Source of the DNA: Thermoleophilia bacterium
GTDB lineage: Bacteria; Actinomycetota; Thermoleophilia; Gaiellales; Gaiellaceae
Assembly (NCBI GenBank): GCA_025934335.1
Contig: JAICYG010000012.1
Location: forward strand, 1 to 25,221
DNA length: 25,221 nt
Direction of reading: 5' to 3'
Shown here: positions 8,225 to 16,665 of the stretch, piece by piece
How the letters are laid out: every line of letters begins with the position of its first letter
Numbering within the stretch: position 1 is the first letter of the stretch
Made by a program: the position numbers and the translations under genes
The notes under the pieces: model-generated
Database searches by the model: none
Seen by the model: only the letters and a program-made list of their open reading frames with translations
What the model was told of the DNA's origin: nothing

Positions 8225-9678
8225 GGCGCGCGCTCCTCGTCGTCGCGGTGCTCGTCGTGCTCGCAGCCGTCGGCGCCGCGCTCGCCTGGTACCTGCATCT
8301 GAGAGACGCCTCGCGCGACGTGAAGGGATCGTCGACCGTGGAGTTCGTGACCACCCAGGCGGCGCCTCCGCCGCCGCCCGAGCCGGGCATCGCGTGGCCG
8401 ACGTACGGCCACGACGCCGCGCGGCTGCGCTTCGGGAACGGCATCTCGCTTGCGCCGCCCTATCGGCGCCTCTGGACCTTCCGCGCGCAGAGCCTCGTCG
8501 AGTTCCCGCCTGCCGTCGGCTACGGCCGCCTCTTCTTCGCGAGCAACGGGGGCACGCTCTTCGCGATCGGGGCGAAGAACGGCAAGCGCGCGTGGAAGCG
8601 GCGCACGGGTCGCTGCGTCGCGGCCTCGCCCGCGCTCGACCGTCACGTCGTCTACGAGGCCTACCTGAACCGGCCGCCGTGCAACCGCAAGCCGAGCGCC
8701 TCGCTGACCGGCGAGGTCGTCGCCTACGCCGTCGGCACCGGCCGCGTGATCTGGCGACGCGAGATCGGCCCCTCCGAGTCGTCGCCGGTGGTCGCCGGGG
8801 GCGCGGTCTTCGTCGGCGACTGGGACGGGCGGGTGTGGGCGCTCCGCCGCCGGACCGGCAAGCCGTTCTGGGTGACGAAGCTGCACGGGCAGGTGAAGGG
8901 CGGCCTCGCAGTCTCCGGCAACCGCCTGTTCGTCGGCGACTACTCGGGGCATGTCTACGCGCTGAACGCGACGAGCGGGAAGGTGGTCTGGCAGGCGAAG
9001 GCGCAGCCGCGCTTCGGAAGCGCCGGCAACTTCTACGCGACGCCCTCCGTCGCGTACGGCCGCGTCTACGTCGGCGCGACGGACGGCAAGGTCTACTCCT
9101 TCGGTGCGGCGAGCGGCAAGCTCCGCTGGTCGCAGTCGACCGGCGGCTACGTCTACTCCTCGACCGCCGTGTGGCGCGACCGCGTCTACGCGGGCTCCTA
9201 CTCGAAGCGGTTCTACTGCTTCGACGCCGCGACCGGGAAGATCCTCTGGCAGTTCCGGGCGAACGGCGAGATCTCCGGCTCGCCGACGGTGATCGCGGGG
9301 CGTGTCTACTTCGCGACGCTCGCACAGCGGACCTACGCGCTCGACGCGCGCACCGGGCGACTCCTCTGGACGTTCCCCGACGGCAAGTACTCGCCCGTCG
9401 TCGCCGATGCCGAGCGGCTCTACCTGACCGGCTACGCACGGGTCTACGGGCTCGTCGAGAAGCGCGAGCGGCCGAAGCCGCGCGGCGTCACGGCCGGCGA
9501 GCTCCGGCGAATCGCGCATCGGGGCGTAACGGTCAGGCAGTTCCCGACTGCCACCGCAGCGTCGACGCACGGCGGCGTGCAGGTCTGCAACGTCGTCCTG
9601 CGCAAGCACGGTGCGTCGCCTGCGCGCTTCTGGTCGGTCGTGCGGGCCGTGCAGAAGGCTTGCCGGAGCGCGGGCTAG
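8221..9678 (+). CDS. Membrane-anchored PQQ-type beta-propeller protein
   Basis: A 485-residue protein. An N-terminal membrane helix (about 4-23, no lipobox cysteine) is followed by a proline run (49-54), a propeller (about 57-413) and a 70-residue tail with cysteines 456 and 481. Blades carry the repeat pattern SSPVVAGGAVFVGDWDGRVW and similar blocks. It aligns with the preceding lipoprotein over the whole propeller: W-x-x-YG-x-D-x-x-R at the start, SLVEFPPAV against GLVEFPAVV, GGYVYSS against GSYVYSS, and YARVYGLVE against YSRVYAVE at the end. The anchors differ, and this copy lacks the carboxypeptidase-regulatory-like domain but has the extra tail. The TAG stop (9676-9678) forms the first three bases of the candidate -10 box of the next gene. 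The role is unknown; an extracytoplasmic scaffold for polysaccharide assembly is an inference. Confidence 0.88.
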   Translation: MRRALLVVAVLVVLAAVGAALAWYLHLRDASRDVKGSSTVEFVTTQAAPPPPPEPGIAWPTYGHDAARLRFGNGISLAPPYRRLWTFRAQSLVEFPPAVGYGRLFFASNGGTLFAIGAKNGKRAWKRRTGRCVAASPALDRHVVYEAYLNRPPCNRKPSASLTGEVVAYAVGTGRVIWRREIGPSESSPVVAGGAVFVGDWDGRVWALRRRTGKPFWVTKLHGQVKGGLAVSGNRLFVGDYSGHVYALNATSGKVVWQAKAQPRFGSAGNFYATPSVAYGRVYVGATDGKVYSFGAASGKLRWSQSTGGYVYSSTAVWRDRVYAGSYSKRFYCFDAATGKILWQFRANGEISGSPTVIAGRVYFATLAQRTYALDARTGRLLWTFPDGKYSPVVADAERLYLTGYARVYGLVEKRERPKPRGVTAGELRRIAHRGVTVRQFPTATAASTHGGVQVCNVVLRKHGASPARFWSVVRAVQKACRSAG

Positions 9679-9681
9679 GCT
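9676..9681 (+). promoter_or_regulatory. Candidate leaderless -10 box (TAGGCT) overlapping a stop codon
   Basis: TAGGCT is followed by 6 bases (CCGCCG) and the ATG at 9688. Its TAG is the stop codon of the propeller gene. The spacing suits transcription starting at the A of the ATG. Confidence 0.55.
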
Positions 9682-9687
9682 CCGCCG

Positions 9688-10599
9688 ATGCGCTACGCGG
9701 TCACCGGTGCGGCGGGCTTCATCGGCTCGCACCTGGCTGAGGCGCTCGTCGCACGCGGCCACGACGTCGTCGGCTTCGACAGCTTCACCGACTACTACGA
9801 CCCGGCGCTCAAGGAGGAGAACGCGCGCGAGCTCGACGTGCGGCGCGTCGACCTTGGCGCCGACCCGATCGATCTCGCAGGCGTCGACGCCGTCTTCCAC
9901 CTTGCCGGGCAGCCGGGTGCGCGCAGCTTCGGGCACGTGTTCCCGGACTACCTGTGGCGGAACCTGCTCGCGACACAACGGGTCTTCGAGGCGGCTGTTG
10001 ATGCGGGGGCACCGGTCGTGTGGGCGAGCTCGTCGTCGGTGTACGGCGACGCCGAGCGCTACCCGACACCCGAGGCCGTGCTGCCGCGTCCGAACAACCC
10101 CTACGGGGTGACGAAGCTCTCCTGTGAGCACCTGCAGGACACCTACGCGCGCGTGTTCGGGCTGCGCGCGGTCGCCCTGCGCTACTTCACGGTGTACGGG
10201 CCGCGTCAGCGGCCGGACATGGCGTTCGCGCGGATGGTTGCGGCCGTCGCCCGCGGCGACGAGTTCGAGCTGTACGGCGACGGCTCGCAGTCGCGCTCGT
10301 TCACCTACGTCGCCGACGTCGTCGAGGCGACGATTCAGGCGCTCGAGGCGCCGCCGGGGATCTACAACGTCGGCGGCGGCGAGGAATACACGATGCGGGA
10401 CGCGCTCGCGCTGCTCGGTGAGATCGCCGGCAGACCGGTGCGCGTCCGCTACGGGCCGCCGCAGACAGGCGACAACCGCCGCACCAGGGCAGACACGACC
10501 CGGATCGAGCAGGCACTCGGCTGGCACGCAACCACGCCGCTGCGCGAGGGTCTCGCCGCGCACCTGTCCTGGGCTTCGGCTAGGGTCGGCACCGCATGA
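9688..10599 (+). CDS. NAD-dependent nucleotide-sugar 4-epimerase-like SDR
   Basis: A 303-residue extended SDR. The Rossmann motif TGAAGFIGSH is at residues 6-15, the active-site serines are in WASSSSVYG (112-120), and the catalytic pair is Y139-GVT-K143 in NNPYGVTKLSCEH. RYFTVYGPRQRPDMAF (165-180) and YGDGSQSRSFTYV are typical of the UDP-glucose/UDP-glucuronate 4-epimerase branch. The length is slightly short for GalE, so I call only the branch, not the substrate. It would interconvert UDP-hexoses, or hexuronates, for the repeat unit. The end (ATGA, 10596-10599) overlaps the Wzz-like gene, so the two can be translationally coupled as well as separately transcribed. Confidence 0.92.
   Translation: MRYAVTGAAGFIGSHLAEALVARGHDVVGFDSFTDYYDPALKEENARELDVRRVDLGADPIDLAGVDAVFHLAGQPGARSFGHVFPDYLWRNLLATQRVFEAAVDAGAPVVWASSSSVYGDAERYPTPEAVLPRPNNPYGVTKLSCEHLQDTYARVFGLRAVALRYFTVYGPRQRPDMAFARMVAAVARGDEFELYGDGSQSRSFTYVADVVEATIQALEAPPGIYNVGGGEEYTMRDALALLGEIAGRPVRVRYGPPQTGDNRRTRADTTRIEQALGWHATTPLREGLAAHLSWASARVGTA
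10581..10586 (+). promoter_or_regulatory. Candidate internal -10 box (TAGGGT) for the Wzz-like gene
   Basis: TAGGGT sits inside the last codons of the epimerase gene, 9 bases before the ATG at 10596. It is the only candidate box found at one of the start/stop-overlap junctions, so it may be chance or an extra internal promoter. Confidence 0.35.
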
Positions 10600-11450
10600 C
10601 GGCCCCCCAACTCGACGCGGAGCGCGAGGTCGACCTCGCGCGCTGGCGCCGCGCCGTCGTCGCGCTCTGGTGGCTGCCGGCTGCCGGGCTCGTGCTCGGC
10701 GCGATCGTCGGGGTGCTCTTCTCGTTCCGCGGCGCGACGAACTACAAGGCGAGCGCGCTCATCTCGCTCGGCCAGCCGACTTCGCCGGGTGGGGCACTCG
10801 TCAACAGCTTCGGAACGAACCCGCGCGCCGTCTCGCAGATCGTGTCAGGCGCGGCGTTCCAGGCGCAGGCTGCCGCGCGTGCCGACATGCGCCCGAGCGC
10901 GCTTCGCGGTCACGTCTCGGTCGCGCAGGTCGGCTCGGCGACGGGCGCCGGCGCCGCCCGCTCGACACCGCTCATCTCGCTCACGGTCAACGGCAAGAAG
11001 CCGGGGCCGGTCTCAGCGGCCGCCAACGCCCTCGCGCACATCGTCGTGGAACAGACCACGGCGAGGTACGTCGGCGTCAAGATCGCGACGTTCAATGCGA
11101 CTCTGAAAAGCGTCAACGACCAGATCACGTCCGTGAAGAAGCGGCTCGCGGTCACCGAGGCCGCGTTCAACGCGGCGAAGCACCTCGACCCGCTCCAGCA
11201 GCTCGTGATCGTCGGTCAGGAAGACAACGCCGAGACACGCCTCGGCAACCTGATCTCGCAGCAGGAGACGCTGCAGCAGCAGCTCGCGTTCGCAACGCAG
11301 GTCGAGAGCGCGAAGATCGTCGAGCCGGCGAAATCGGTGAAGGCGGCCGCTCACTCGCGCACCACGTCCCTCGTGATCGGCGCGCTGATCGGCCTGATCC
11401 TCGGCGCGATCGTCGCGATCGCCGGCGAGAGCCGCCTCCGCCGCGTGTAG
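10596..11450 (+). CDS. Wzz-like polysaccharide chain-length determinant (no kinase domain)
   Basis: A 284-residue protein with the polysaccharide co-polymerase layout: a short cytoplasmic N-terminus, a membrane helix (about 21-44), a large external domain (about 50-250) and a second helix (about 257-276) with a short basic tail. The external part begins with the usual YKASALISLGQP and contains a probable coiled coil (about 160-240, rich in Q, E and A). A proline residue (VEPAKSV) precedes the second helix, as in the family. There is no fused tyrosine kinase, unlike many actinobacterial or Gram-negative Wzc proteins. It would govern polymer length together with the Wzy-like protein encoded at 16663-17994. 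It overlaps the epimerase gene by 4 bases and is followed 3 bases later by the GT2 gene. Confidence 0.85.
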   Translation: MTAPQLDAEREVDLARWRRAVVALWWLPAAGLVLGAIVGVLFSFRGATNYKASALISLGQPTSPGGALVNSFGTNPRAVSQIVSGAAFQAQAAARADMRPSALRGHVSVAQVGSATGAGAARSTPLISLTVNGKKPGPVSAAANALAHIVVEQTTARYVGVKIATFNATLKSVNDQITSVKKRLAVTEAAFNAAKHLDPLQQLVIVGQEDNAETRLGNLISQQETLQQQLAFATQVESAKIVEPAKSVKAAAHSRTTSLVIGALIGLILGAIVAIAGESRLRRV

Positions 11451-11453
11451 GTC

Positions 11454-12395
11454 ATGCTCGAGGGCAAGCGCGTCGCCGTTGTCGTCCCGGCACACAACGA
11501 GGAGGAGCTCGTCGTCGCGACGCTTCAGGGAATCCCCGGCTTCGTCGACCGGATCTACGTCGTCGACGATGCGTCGACCGACGCGACCGCCGAGCGCGCC
11601 CGCTCCGTCGACGACCCGCGCGTCGAGGTGATCGAGCACGACCGAAACCGGGGCGTCGGCGCTGCGATCGTCAGCGGATACAAGCGCGCGCTCGCCGAGC
11701 GCATCGACGCGACCGCGGTGATGGCCGGCGACAACCAGATGGATCCCGACGAGCTCGAGGGCCTGGCGCTGCCGGTGGTGCGTGACGAGCTCGACTACGC
11801 GAAGGCGAACAGGCTCTTCACTGGCAGCGCGTGGCGCCTGATCCCACGCAACCGCTACCTCGGGAATGCGATGCTCAGCTTCCTGACGAAGATCGCGTCG
11901 GGCTACTGGCACATCGCGGACTCCCAGGCGGGCTACACGGTGCTCTCGCTGCGCGTGCTGCGGCTCCTCGACCTCGACCGCATCTACACGTCGTACGGCT
12001 TCCCGAACGACATGCTCGTTCACCTGAACGTGTGGGACGCACGCGTGCGCGACTTCCCGTCACGGCCGATCTACGGGGTCGGCGAGCGGTCGGGAATCCG
12101 GATCCGGCGCGTCGTCCCGCGTATCTCGTGGCTCCTCTGGAAGGGGTTCTTCTGGCGGTTGCGCGAGAAGTACGTGATCCGCGATTTCCACCCGCTCGTC
12201 TTCTTCTACTTCCTCGGGTTCCTGATGAGCCTCGTCGGGCTCGTGCTCGGGATCGTCGAGACGGTTCTGCGGATCATGGGCCATGACATCACGCCGGCGA
12301 CGATCGTGCTCGTCGCGTTGCTCCTCATCTCGGGGAGCCAGTTCACGCTCTTCGCGATGTGGTTCGATATGGAGTCGAACAAGGACCTCAGGTAG
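11454..12395 (+). CDS. GT2 glycosyltransferase with C-terminal membrane helices
   Basis: A 313-residue GT-A enzyme of the dolichyl-phosphate-mannose-synthase-like type. VAVVVPAHNEE is at residues 7-17, VVDDASTDAT at 36-45, and the metal/donor site is GDNQMDPDE (92-100), a relaxed DxD with D93 and D97. DSQAGYTVLS at 156-165 matches the acceptor-side motif of this branch. Two hydrophobic helices (about 247-270 and 282-304) anchor the C-terminus. Such enzymes either make polyprenyl-phosphate sugars or extend lipid-linked glycans. A polyprenyl-phosphate-sugar product would suit the GT-C enzyme at 23340-24644, which needs such a donor, but this link is inference. The start is the ATG 3 bases after the Wzz-like stop. 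Confidence 0.88.
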   Translation: MLEGKRVAVVVPAHNEEELVVATLQGIPGFVDRIYVVDDASTDATAERARSVDDPRVEVIEHDRNRGVGAAIVSGYKRALAERIDATAVMAGDNQMDPDELEGLALPVVRDELDYAKANRLFTGSAWRLIPRNRYLGNAMLSFLTKIASGYWHIADSQAGYTVLSLRVLRLLDLDRIYTSYGFPNDMLVHLNVWDARVRDFPSRPIYGVGERSGIRIRRVVPRISWLLWKGFFWRLREKYVIRDFHPLVFFYFLGFLMSLVGLVLGIVETVLRIMGHDITPATIVLVALLLISGSQFTLFAMWFDMESNKDLR

Positions 12396-12432
12396 CAGCG
12401 GGAAAGCAAAGGGTTCGTAAGGATCGACCGTT

Positions 12433-12442
12433 CCCGTACGGG
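12433..12442 (+). repeat. 10-base perfect palindrome upstream of a candidate -10 box
   Basis: CCCGTACGGG is a perfect inverted repeat in the 68-base gap between the GT2 and UXS-like genes. It ends 8 bases before the TACCAT box. It could be an operator half or a short hairpin, but in GC-rich DNA a 10-base palindrome may also be chance. Confidence 0.3.
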
Positions 12443-12450
12443 CGCCGCAG

Positions 12451-12456
12451 TACCAT
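12451..12456 (+). promoter_or_regulatory. Candidate leaderless -10 box (TACCAT) for the UXS-like gene
   Basis: TACCAT is followed by 7 bases and the ATG at 12464. The frame stays open upstream to a GTG at 12359 inside the previous gene, so this box helps place the start at 12464. Confidence 0.55.
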
Positions 12457-12463
12457 CGGGCGG

Positions 12464-13405
<942 letters not shown>

Positions 13406-13407
13406 GG

Positions 13408-14574
13408 GTGGGGCGTGCGGGGGTCATCGTTGCGGTCGTGGCAGCGGCCGTCCTGGCGACGGGTGCCACGCCGGGAGAGGCGTCGCGGTACCTCAGGGTC
13501 GGGATCTACGACGAGGCACAGACGCTGTACGGGCCGGTCGACGAGACCTTCCCGACGTTGAAGCTGCTCCACGTCCAGGAGATCCGCCTCAACCTCTACT
13601 GGGGCGGCAAGTACGGCGTCGCGAAAACGCGCCCTCGGCGCGCGACCGATCCCAACGACCCCGCCTACGACTGGGTGCTGTACGACCGCACGGTGGAGTA
13701 CGCCGCGCAGTACGGCATTCACGTGCTCTTCTCGATCTTCGGGACGCCCGGTTGGGCGAACGGTGGACGTGCGGCGAACGTCGCGCCCACGCGCGCGACC
13801 GACCTGCGGAACTTCGCGCTCGCGGCGGCCACGCGGTACGGCGGCGGCTTCGCCGACGCCGAGGGCAAGACGATCCCGGCGGTCAAGGAGTGGCTCGCCT
13901 GGAACGAGCCGAACAACCCCGTCTTCCTGATGCCGCAGTTCAAGCGCAACGCGAAACGCTGGACGGTCGTCAGCGCGGTCGCGTACGCCAAGATCTGCAC
14001 GGCGATCTTCAACGGCGTCCATGCGTCGATGACGGCGAACGAGCGCGTCGCCTGTGGCGGGACCGCGCCCCGAGGGAACAACAACCCCAACTCCGCGCGC
14101 CCGTCGGTCTCTCCGCTCGCCTTCCTGCGGGCGGTCAAGAAGGCGGGCCTGAAGAACTTCGATGCCTGGGCGCACCACCCGTACTACGCCGGTCCGAGCG
14201 ACCAGCCGACGACGAAGCCGGTCACGGCGAAGGGCGCGCCGGCCACGGCGATCACGCTCGGGAACATCGGTGACCTGATCCGCGAGCTGACGCGCCTCTA
14301 CGGCAACAAGCGCGTGTGGATCACCGAGTACGGCTACCAGACGAACCCTCCGGACTCGATCTTCGGTGTCACCTACGCGAAGCAGGCGGCGTATCTGACC
14401 CAGGCCTTCGCGATCGCACGCAAGAACCCGCGGATAGACATGATGCTGTGGTTCCTCCTCCGCGACGACCCGAACCCGAACGGGTGGCAGTCCGGGCTGA
14501 TCACGTCCAAGGGCGCCCGGAAGCCGGCGTTCAACGCCTTCAGGAAGATGGCAGCGGCAGGCGCTGTTCGGTGA
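13408..14574 (+). CDS. Secreted clan-A glycoside hydrolase (GH5/GH39-like)
   Basis: A 388-residue exported protein with a (beta/alpha)8 hydrolase pattern. Residues 1-25 form a signal peptide (hydrophobic core VIVAVVAAAVLA, likely cut near GEA-S26). The acid/base glutamate is E167 in EWLAWNEPNNP (161-171) and the nucleophile is E307 in RVWITEYGYQT (302-312), the two-glutamate layout of clan GH-A. DAWAHHPYY at 252-260 is the usual beta-strand-6 region. The GTG start lies 2 bases after the TAA of the UXS-like gene; no good Shine-Dalgarno is seen. Placed at the end of the plus-strand operon, it may trim or release the polysaccharide made here. Its last 35 bases overlap the convergent GT4 gene. 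The exact GH family is not certain. Confidence 0.88.
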   Translation: MGRAGVIVAVVAAAVLATGATPGEASRYLRVGIYDEAQTLYGPVDETFPTLKLLHVQEIRLNLYWGGKYGVAKTRPRRATDPNDPAYDWVLYDRTVEYAAQYGIHVLFSIFGTPGWANGGRAANVAPTRATDLRNFALAAATRYGGGFADAEGKTIPAVKEWLAWNEPNNPVFLMPQFKRNAKRWTVVSAVAYAKICTAIFNGVHASMTANERVACGGTAPRGNNNPNSARPSVSPLAFLRAVKKAGLKNFDAWAHHPYYAGPSDQPTTKPVTAKGAPATAITLGNIGDLIRELTRLYGNKRVWITEYGYQTNPPDSIFGVTYAKQAAYLTQAFAIARKNPRIDMMLWFLLRDDPNPNGWQSGLITSKGARKPAFNAFRKMAAAGAVR

Positions 14575-15715
14575 GCAGCTCTCGGTAGAGCCGGTCGACG
14601 TCGTCGACGAGCCGGTCGACGCGGTACCGCGGCACGACGAGCTCGCTGCCGGCGCGCCCGAGGCGCGCGCGGAGATCCGGGTCGGACGCAAGGGCTGCGA
14701 GCGCCCTCGCGAGCGCCGCGATGTCGCCGGGCTCGACGAGGATCCCGTCCTCGCCGTCCGTGACCACGTCCGGAACGCCGCCGACCCTTGTCGCGACGAC
14801 CGGCCGCTGCGCCGCCAGCGACTCGATGGCGACTACGGGCGTTCCTTCGTTCGCAGACGGCAGGATCAACGTGTCGAACAACGCGTAGTACGGCCGCACG
14901 TCGCGCTGGTACCCGACGAAGTATGTGCTCTGCGCGATCCCGAGCTCGCGGGCAAGGGTCTCGACCATGACACGATCGGGGCCGTCGCCGACGAGCACCA
15001 GCGCCGCGTCGACACCGCTCGAGCGCAGCCCGTGGAACGCGTGCAGCACGTCGGGAACGCGCTTGATTGCGGTCATCCGCCCGATCCAGCCCACGACGAA
15101 CCGCGAGTCGGTCAGGCCGAACAACGTGCGCATCGCGGCTCGCTCGTCGGCGGCGCCGAGCACACGCGACTCGAGGTCGATGCCGAGCCGGACGACGGCG
15201 AACCGCTCGGCCGGTGCCACGCCGAGCGCGACGAGGTCGTCGCGGACCTGCGGCCCGACGGCGATCAGCCTGGTCGTGTGTCGAGCGAGCAGGCGCTCCG
15301 TCTCGCGGAAGAACCGCGTCTGCAGCGGGCCGAAGTACCCGCGGAGGACGTGACCGTGGAACGTGTGGACGATCACGGGCGGCCTGGCGTCACCGGCGAG
15401 AAGCGCTGCGGTGCGGCCGACGGCGCCCGCCTTCGCAGTGTGCGTGTGGAGGATGTGGGGTCGGACGCGTCGGATCTCCCGCACGAGCCACGCGATTGCC
15501 GCTGCGTCGTATACGGGCGAGACCTCGCGGTGGAGGCTCGCTACGGTGACCGGCTCGACGCCGAGCGCGTCGGCGACGTAGGCCATCGTGTCCTCGCCAC
15601 GCGCGAGCTTTCCCGAGACGAGCGTGGTCTCGTACCCCCGGCTCTCGAGCCCTTTCGACAGGTACGAGACGTGCAGCGCCGGCCCGCCCATGTTGAGCCG
15701 CGCGATGACGCGCAT
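14540..15715 (-). CDS. GT4 family glycosyltransferase
   Basis: A retaining GT-B glycosyltransferase of 391 residues from the ATG at 15715. The N-terminus MRVIARLNMGGPALHVSYLS is the glycine-rich acceptor-domain loop of the family. PHILHTHTAKAGAVGR (86-101) and TFHGHVLRGYFG (118-129) follow. The donor domain has VVGWIGRMTAIKRV and the EX7E motif E290-E298 in SANEGTPVVAIESLAAQRPV. An in-frame TTG at 15736 would add seven residues and overlap the epimerase gene by 8 bases; I prefer the ATG, but the choice is not certain. It is the last gene of a three-gene minus-strand operon (polymerase, epimerase, this gene) and overlaps the glycoside hydrolase gene tail to tail by 35 bases. Confidence 0.92.
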   Translation of the reverse strand: MRVIARLNMGGPALHVSYLSKGLESRGYETTLVSGKLARGEDTMAYVADALGVEPVTVASLHREVSPVYDAAAIAWLVREIRRVRPHILHTHTAKAGAVGRTAALLAGDARPPVIVHTFHGHVLRGYFGPLQTRFFRETERLLARHTTRLIAVGPQVRDDLVALGVAPAERFAVVRLGIDLESRVLGAADERAAMRTLFGLTDSRFVVGWIGRMTAIKRVPDVLHAFHGLRSSGVDAALVLVGDGPDRVMVETLARELGIAQSTYFVGYQRDVRPYYALFDTLILPSANEGTPVVAIESLAAQRPVVATRVGGVPDVVTDGEDGILVEPGDIAALARALAALASDPDLRARLGRAGSELVVPRYRVDRLVDDVDRLYRELLTEQRLPLPSS

Positions 15716-15728
15716 GATCCTGACCGGC

Positions 15729-16652
15729 TCAGGCAAGGGCGGCGATGGTGCGGCGGAGGCCTTCCTCGAGGTCGACCGTGGGTTCCCACCCGAGCACCGT
15801 TCGGGCCGCGGTGATGTCCGCCCACGAGTCGCGGATGTCGCCGGGCCGCGGCGGCTCGAACTGTCGGTGAACAGGCCGACCGAGGATCGCGCCGATCGCG
15901 TCGGCCACCCGGTTCACGCTCACGGGCGCGCTCGCGGCGACGTTGAAGATGCGTCCGTTCGCGCCGTCCGCGGCTGCGGCGCGAACGGTGCCCTCGACCA
16001 CGTTCTCGACGTAGGTGAAGTCGCGACGCTGCTCGCCGTCCCCCTCGATCCGCACCGGCGCGCCGCTTGCGATCGCCGTGACGAAGAGGGGGATGACCGC
16101 CGCGTACTGGGAGCGCGGGCTCTGCCGCGGGCCGAAGACGTTGAAGTAGCGCACCACGACCGACTCGAAGCTCTCGTAGACCCGAGCGAACGACACGCAG
16201 TAGCGCTCGGCCGCAAGCTTTGCGACGCCGTACGGAGAGAGCGGGTCCGGCGCCTGCTCCTCGGTCACCGGCAACTCCCTCCGCGTGCCGTACACGGAGG
16301 AGCTCGACGAGTAGACGACGCGCCGGACGCCTTCGTCTCGCGCCGCGAGCAGCACGTTGAGCGTGCCCTCCACGTTGACGGCGCTCGACGTGAGCGGGTC
16401 CTGCACGGAGCGCGGCACCGATCCGAGCGCGCCGAGGTGGAACACGACCTCCGTCCCGCGCACGGCGTTGTGCACGCGCTCGTACGACCGCAGCTCGCCC
16501 TCCACGACCTCGACGTCGAGGCCCTCCAGATTCGCGCGGTTGCCGGTGGAGAAGTTGTCCAGCACCCGCACCTCGTCGCCGCGCTCGAGGAGCGCGCGCA
16601 CGAGGTTCGAGCCGATGAAGCCGCCGCCGCCGGTGACGAGGACCCGGGCCAC
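15729..16652 (-). CDS. GalE-like NAD-dependent nucleotide-sugar epimerase
   Basis: A 307-residue extended SDR. The Rossmann motif TGGGGFIGSNLVRALL is at residues 7-22, the ribose-binding aspartate is in VRVLDNFSTG, the active-site serines are in VVYSSSSSVYG (112-122), and the catalytic pair is Y141-GVA-K145 in LSPYGVAKLAAERY. VRYFNVFGPRQSP and EGDGEQRRDFTYVENVV agree with UDP-glucose or UDP-GlcNAc 4-epimerases (WbpP/GalE branch). The GTG at 16652 is chosen because the Rossmann strand begins right after it and TAGGGT lies 7 bases upstream. The open frame runs far upstream, but inside the polymerase gene. It is probably co-transcribed with the polymerase and GT4 genes on either side. Substrate is not decided. 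Confidence 0.93.
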   Translation of the reverse strand: MARVLVTGGGGFIGSNLVRALLERGDEVRVLDNFSTGNRANLEGLDVEVVEGELRSYERVHNAVRGTEVVFHLGALGSVPRSVQDPLTSSAVNVEGTLNVLLAARDEGVRRVVYSSSSSVYGTRRELPVTEEQAPDPLSPYGVAKLAAERYCVSFARVYESFESVVVRYFNVFGPRQSPRSQYAAVIPLFVTAIASGAPVRIEGDGEQRRDFTYVENVVEGTVRAAAADGANGRIFNVAASAPVSVNRVADAIGAILGRPVHRQFEPPRPGDIRDSWADITAARTVLGWEPTVDLEEGLRRTIAALA

Positions 16653-16659
16653 GCGCGGC

Positions 16660-16665
16660 ACCCTA
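16660..16665 (-). promoter_or_regulatory. Candidate leaderless -10 box (TAGGGT) overlapping a stop codon
   Basis: On the minus strand TAGGGT is followed by 7 bases and the GTG at 16652. Its TAG is the stop codon of the polymerase gene, as at 9676. It would let the epimerase and GT4 genes be transcribed without the polymerase gene. Confidence 0.5.

Noticed and set aside
6836..9678. Repeated DNA in the propeller genes as a tandem repeat or mobile element.
   Set aside because: The repetition is at protein-blade level with diverged DNA. There are no inverted ends, target duplications or transposase.
8203..10563. Very long minus-strand open frame (about 786 codons) opposite the second propeller and the epimerase.
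   Set aside because: The translation is low-complexity Arg/Ala/Asp-rich without a recognisable motif. The plus strand carries two well-supported genes.
10581..10586. TAGGGT upstream of the Wzz-like gene as a firm main promoter.
   Set aside because: It lies within coding sequence at a coupled ATGA junction, so chance or a minor internal promoter is equally likely. Listed with low confidence only.
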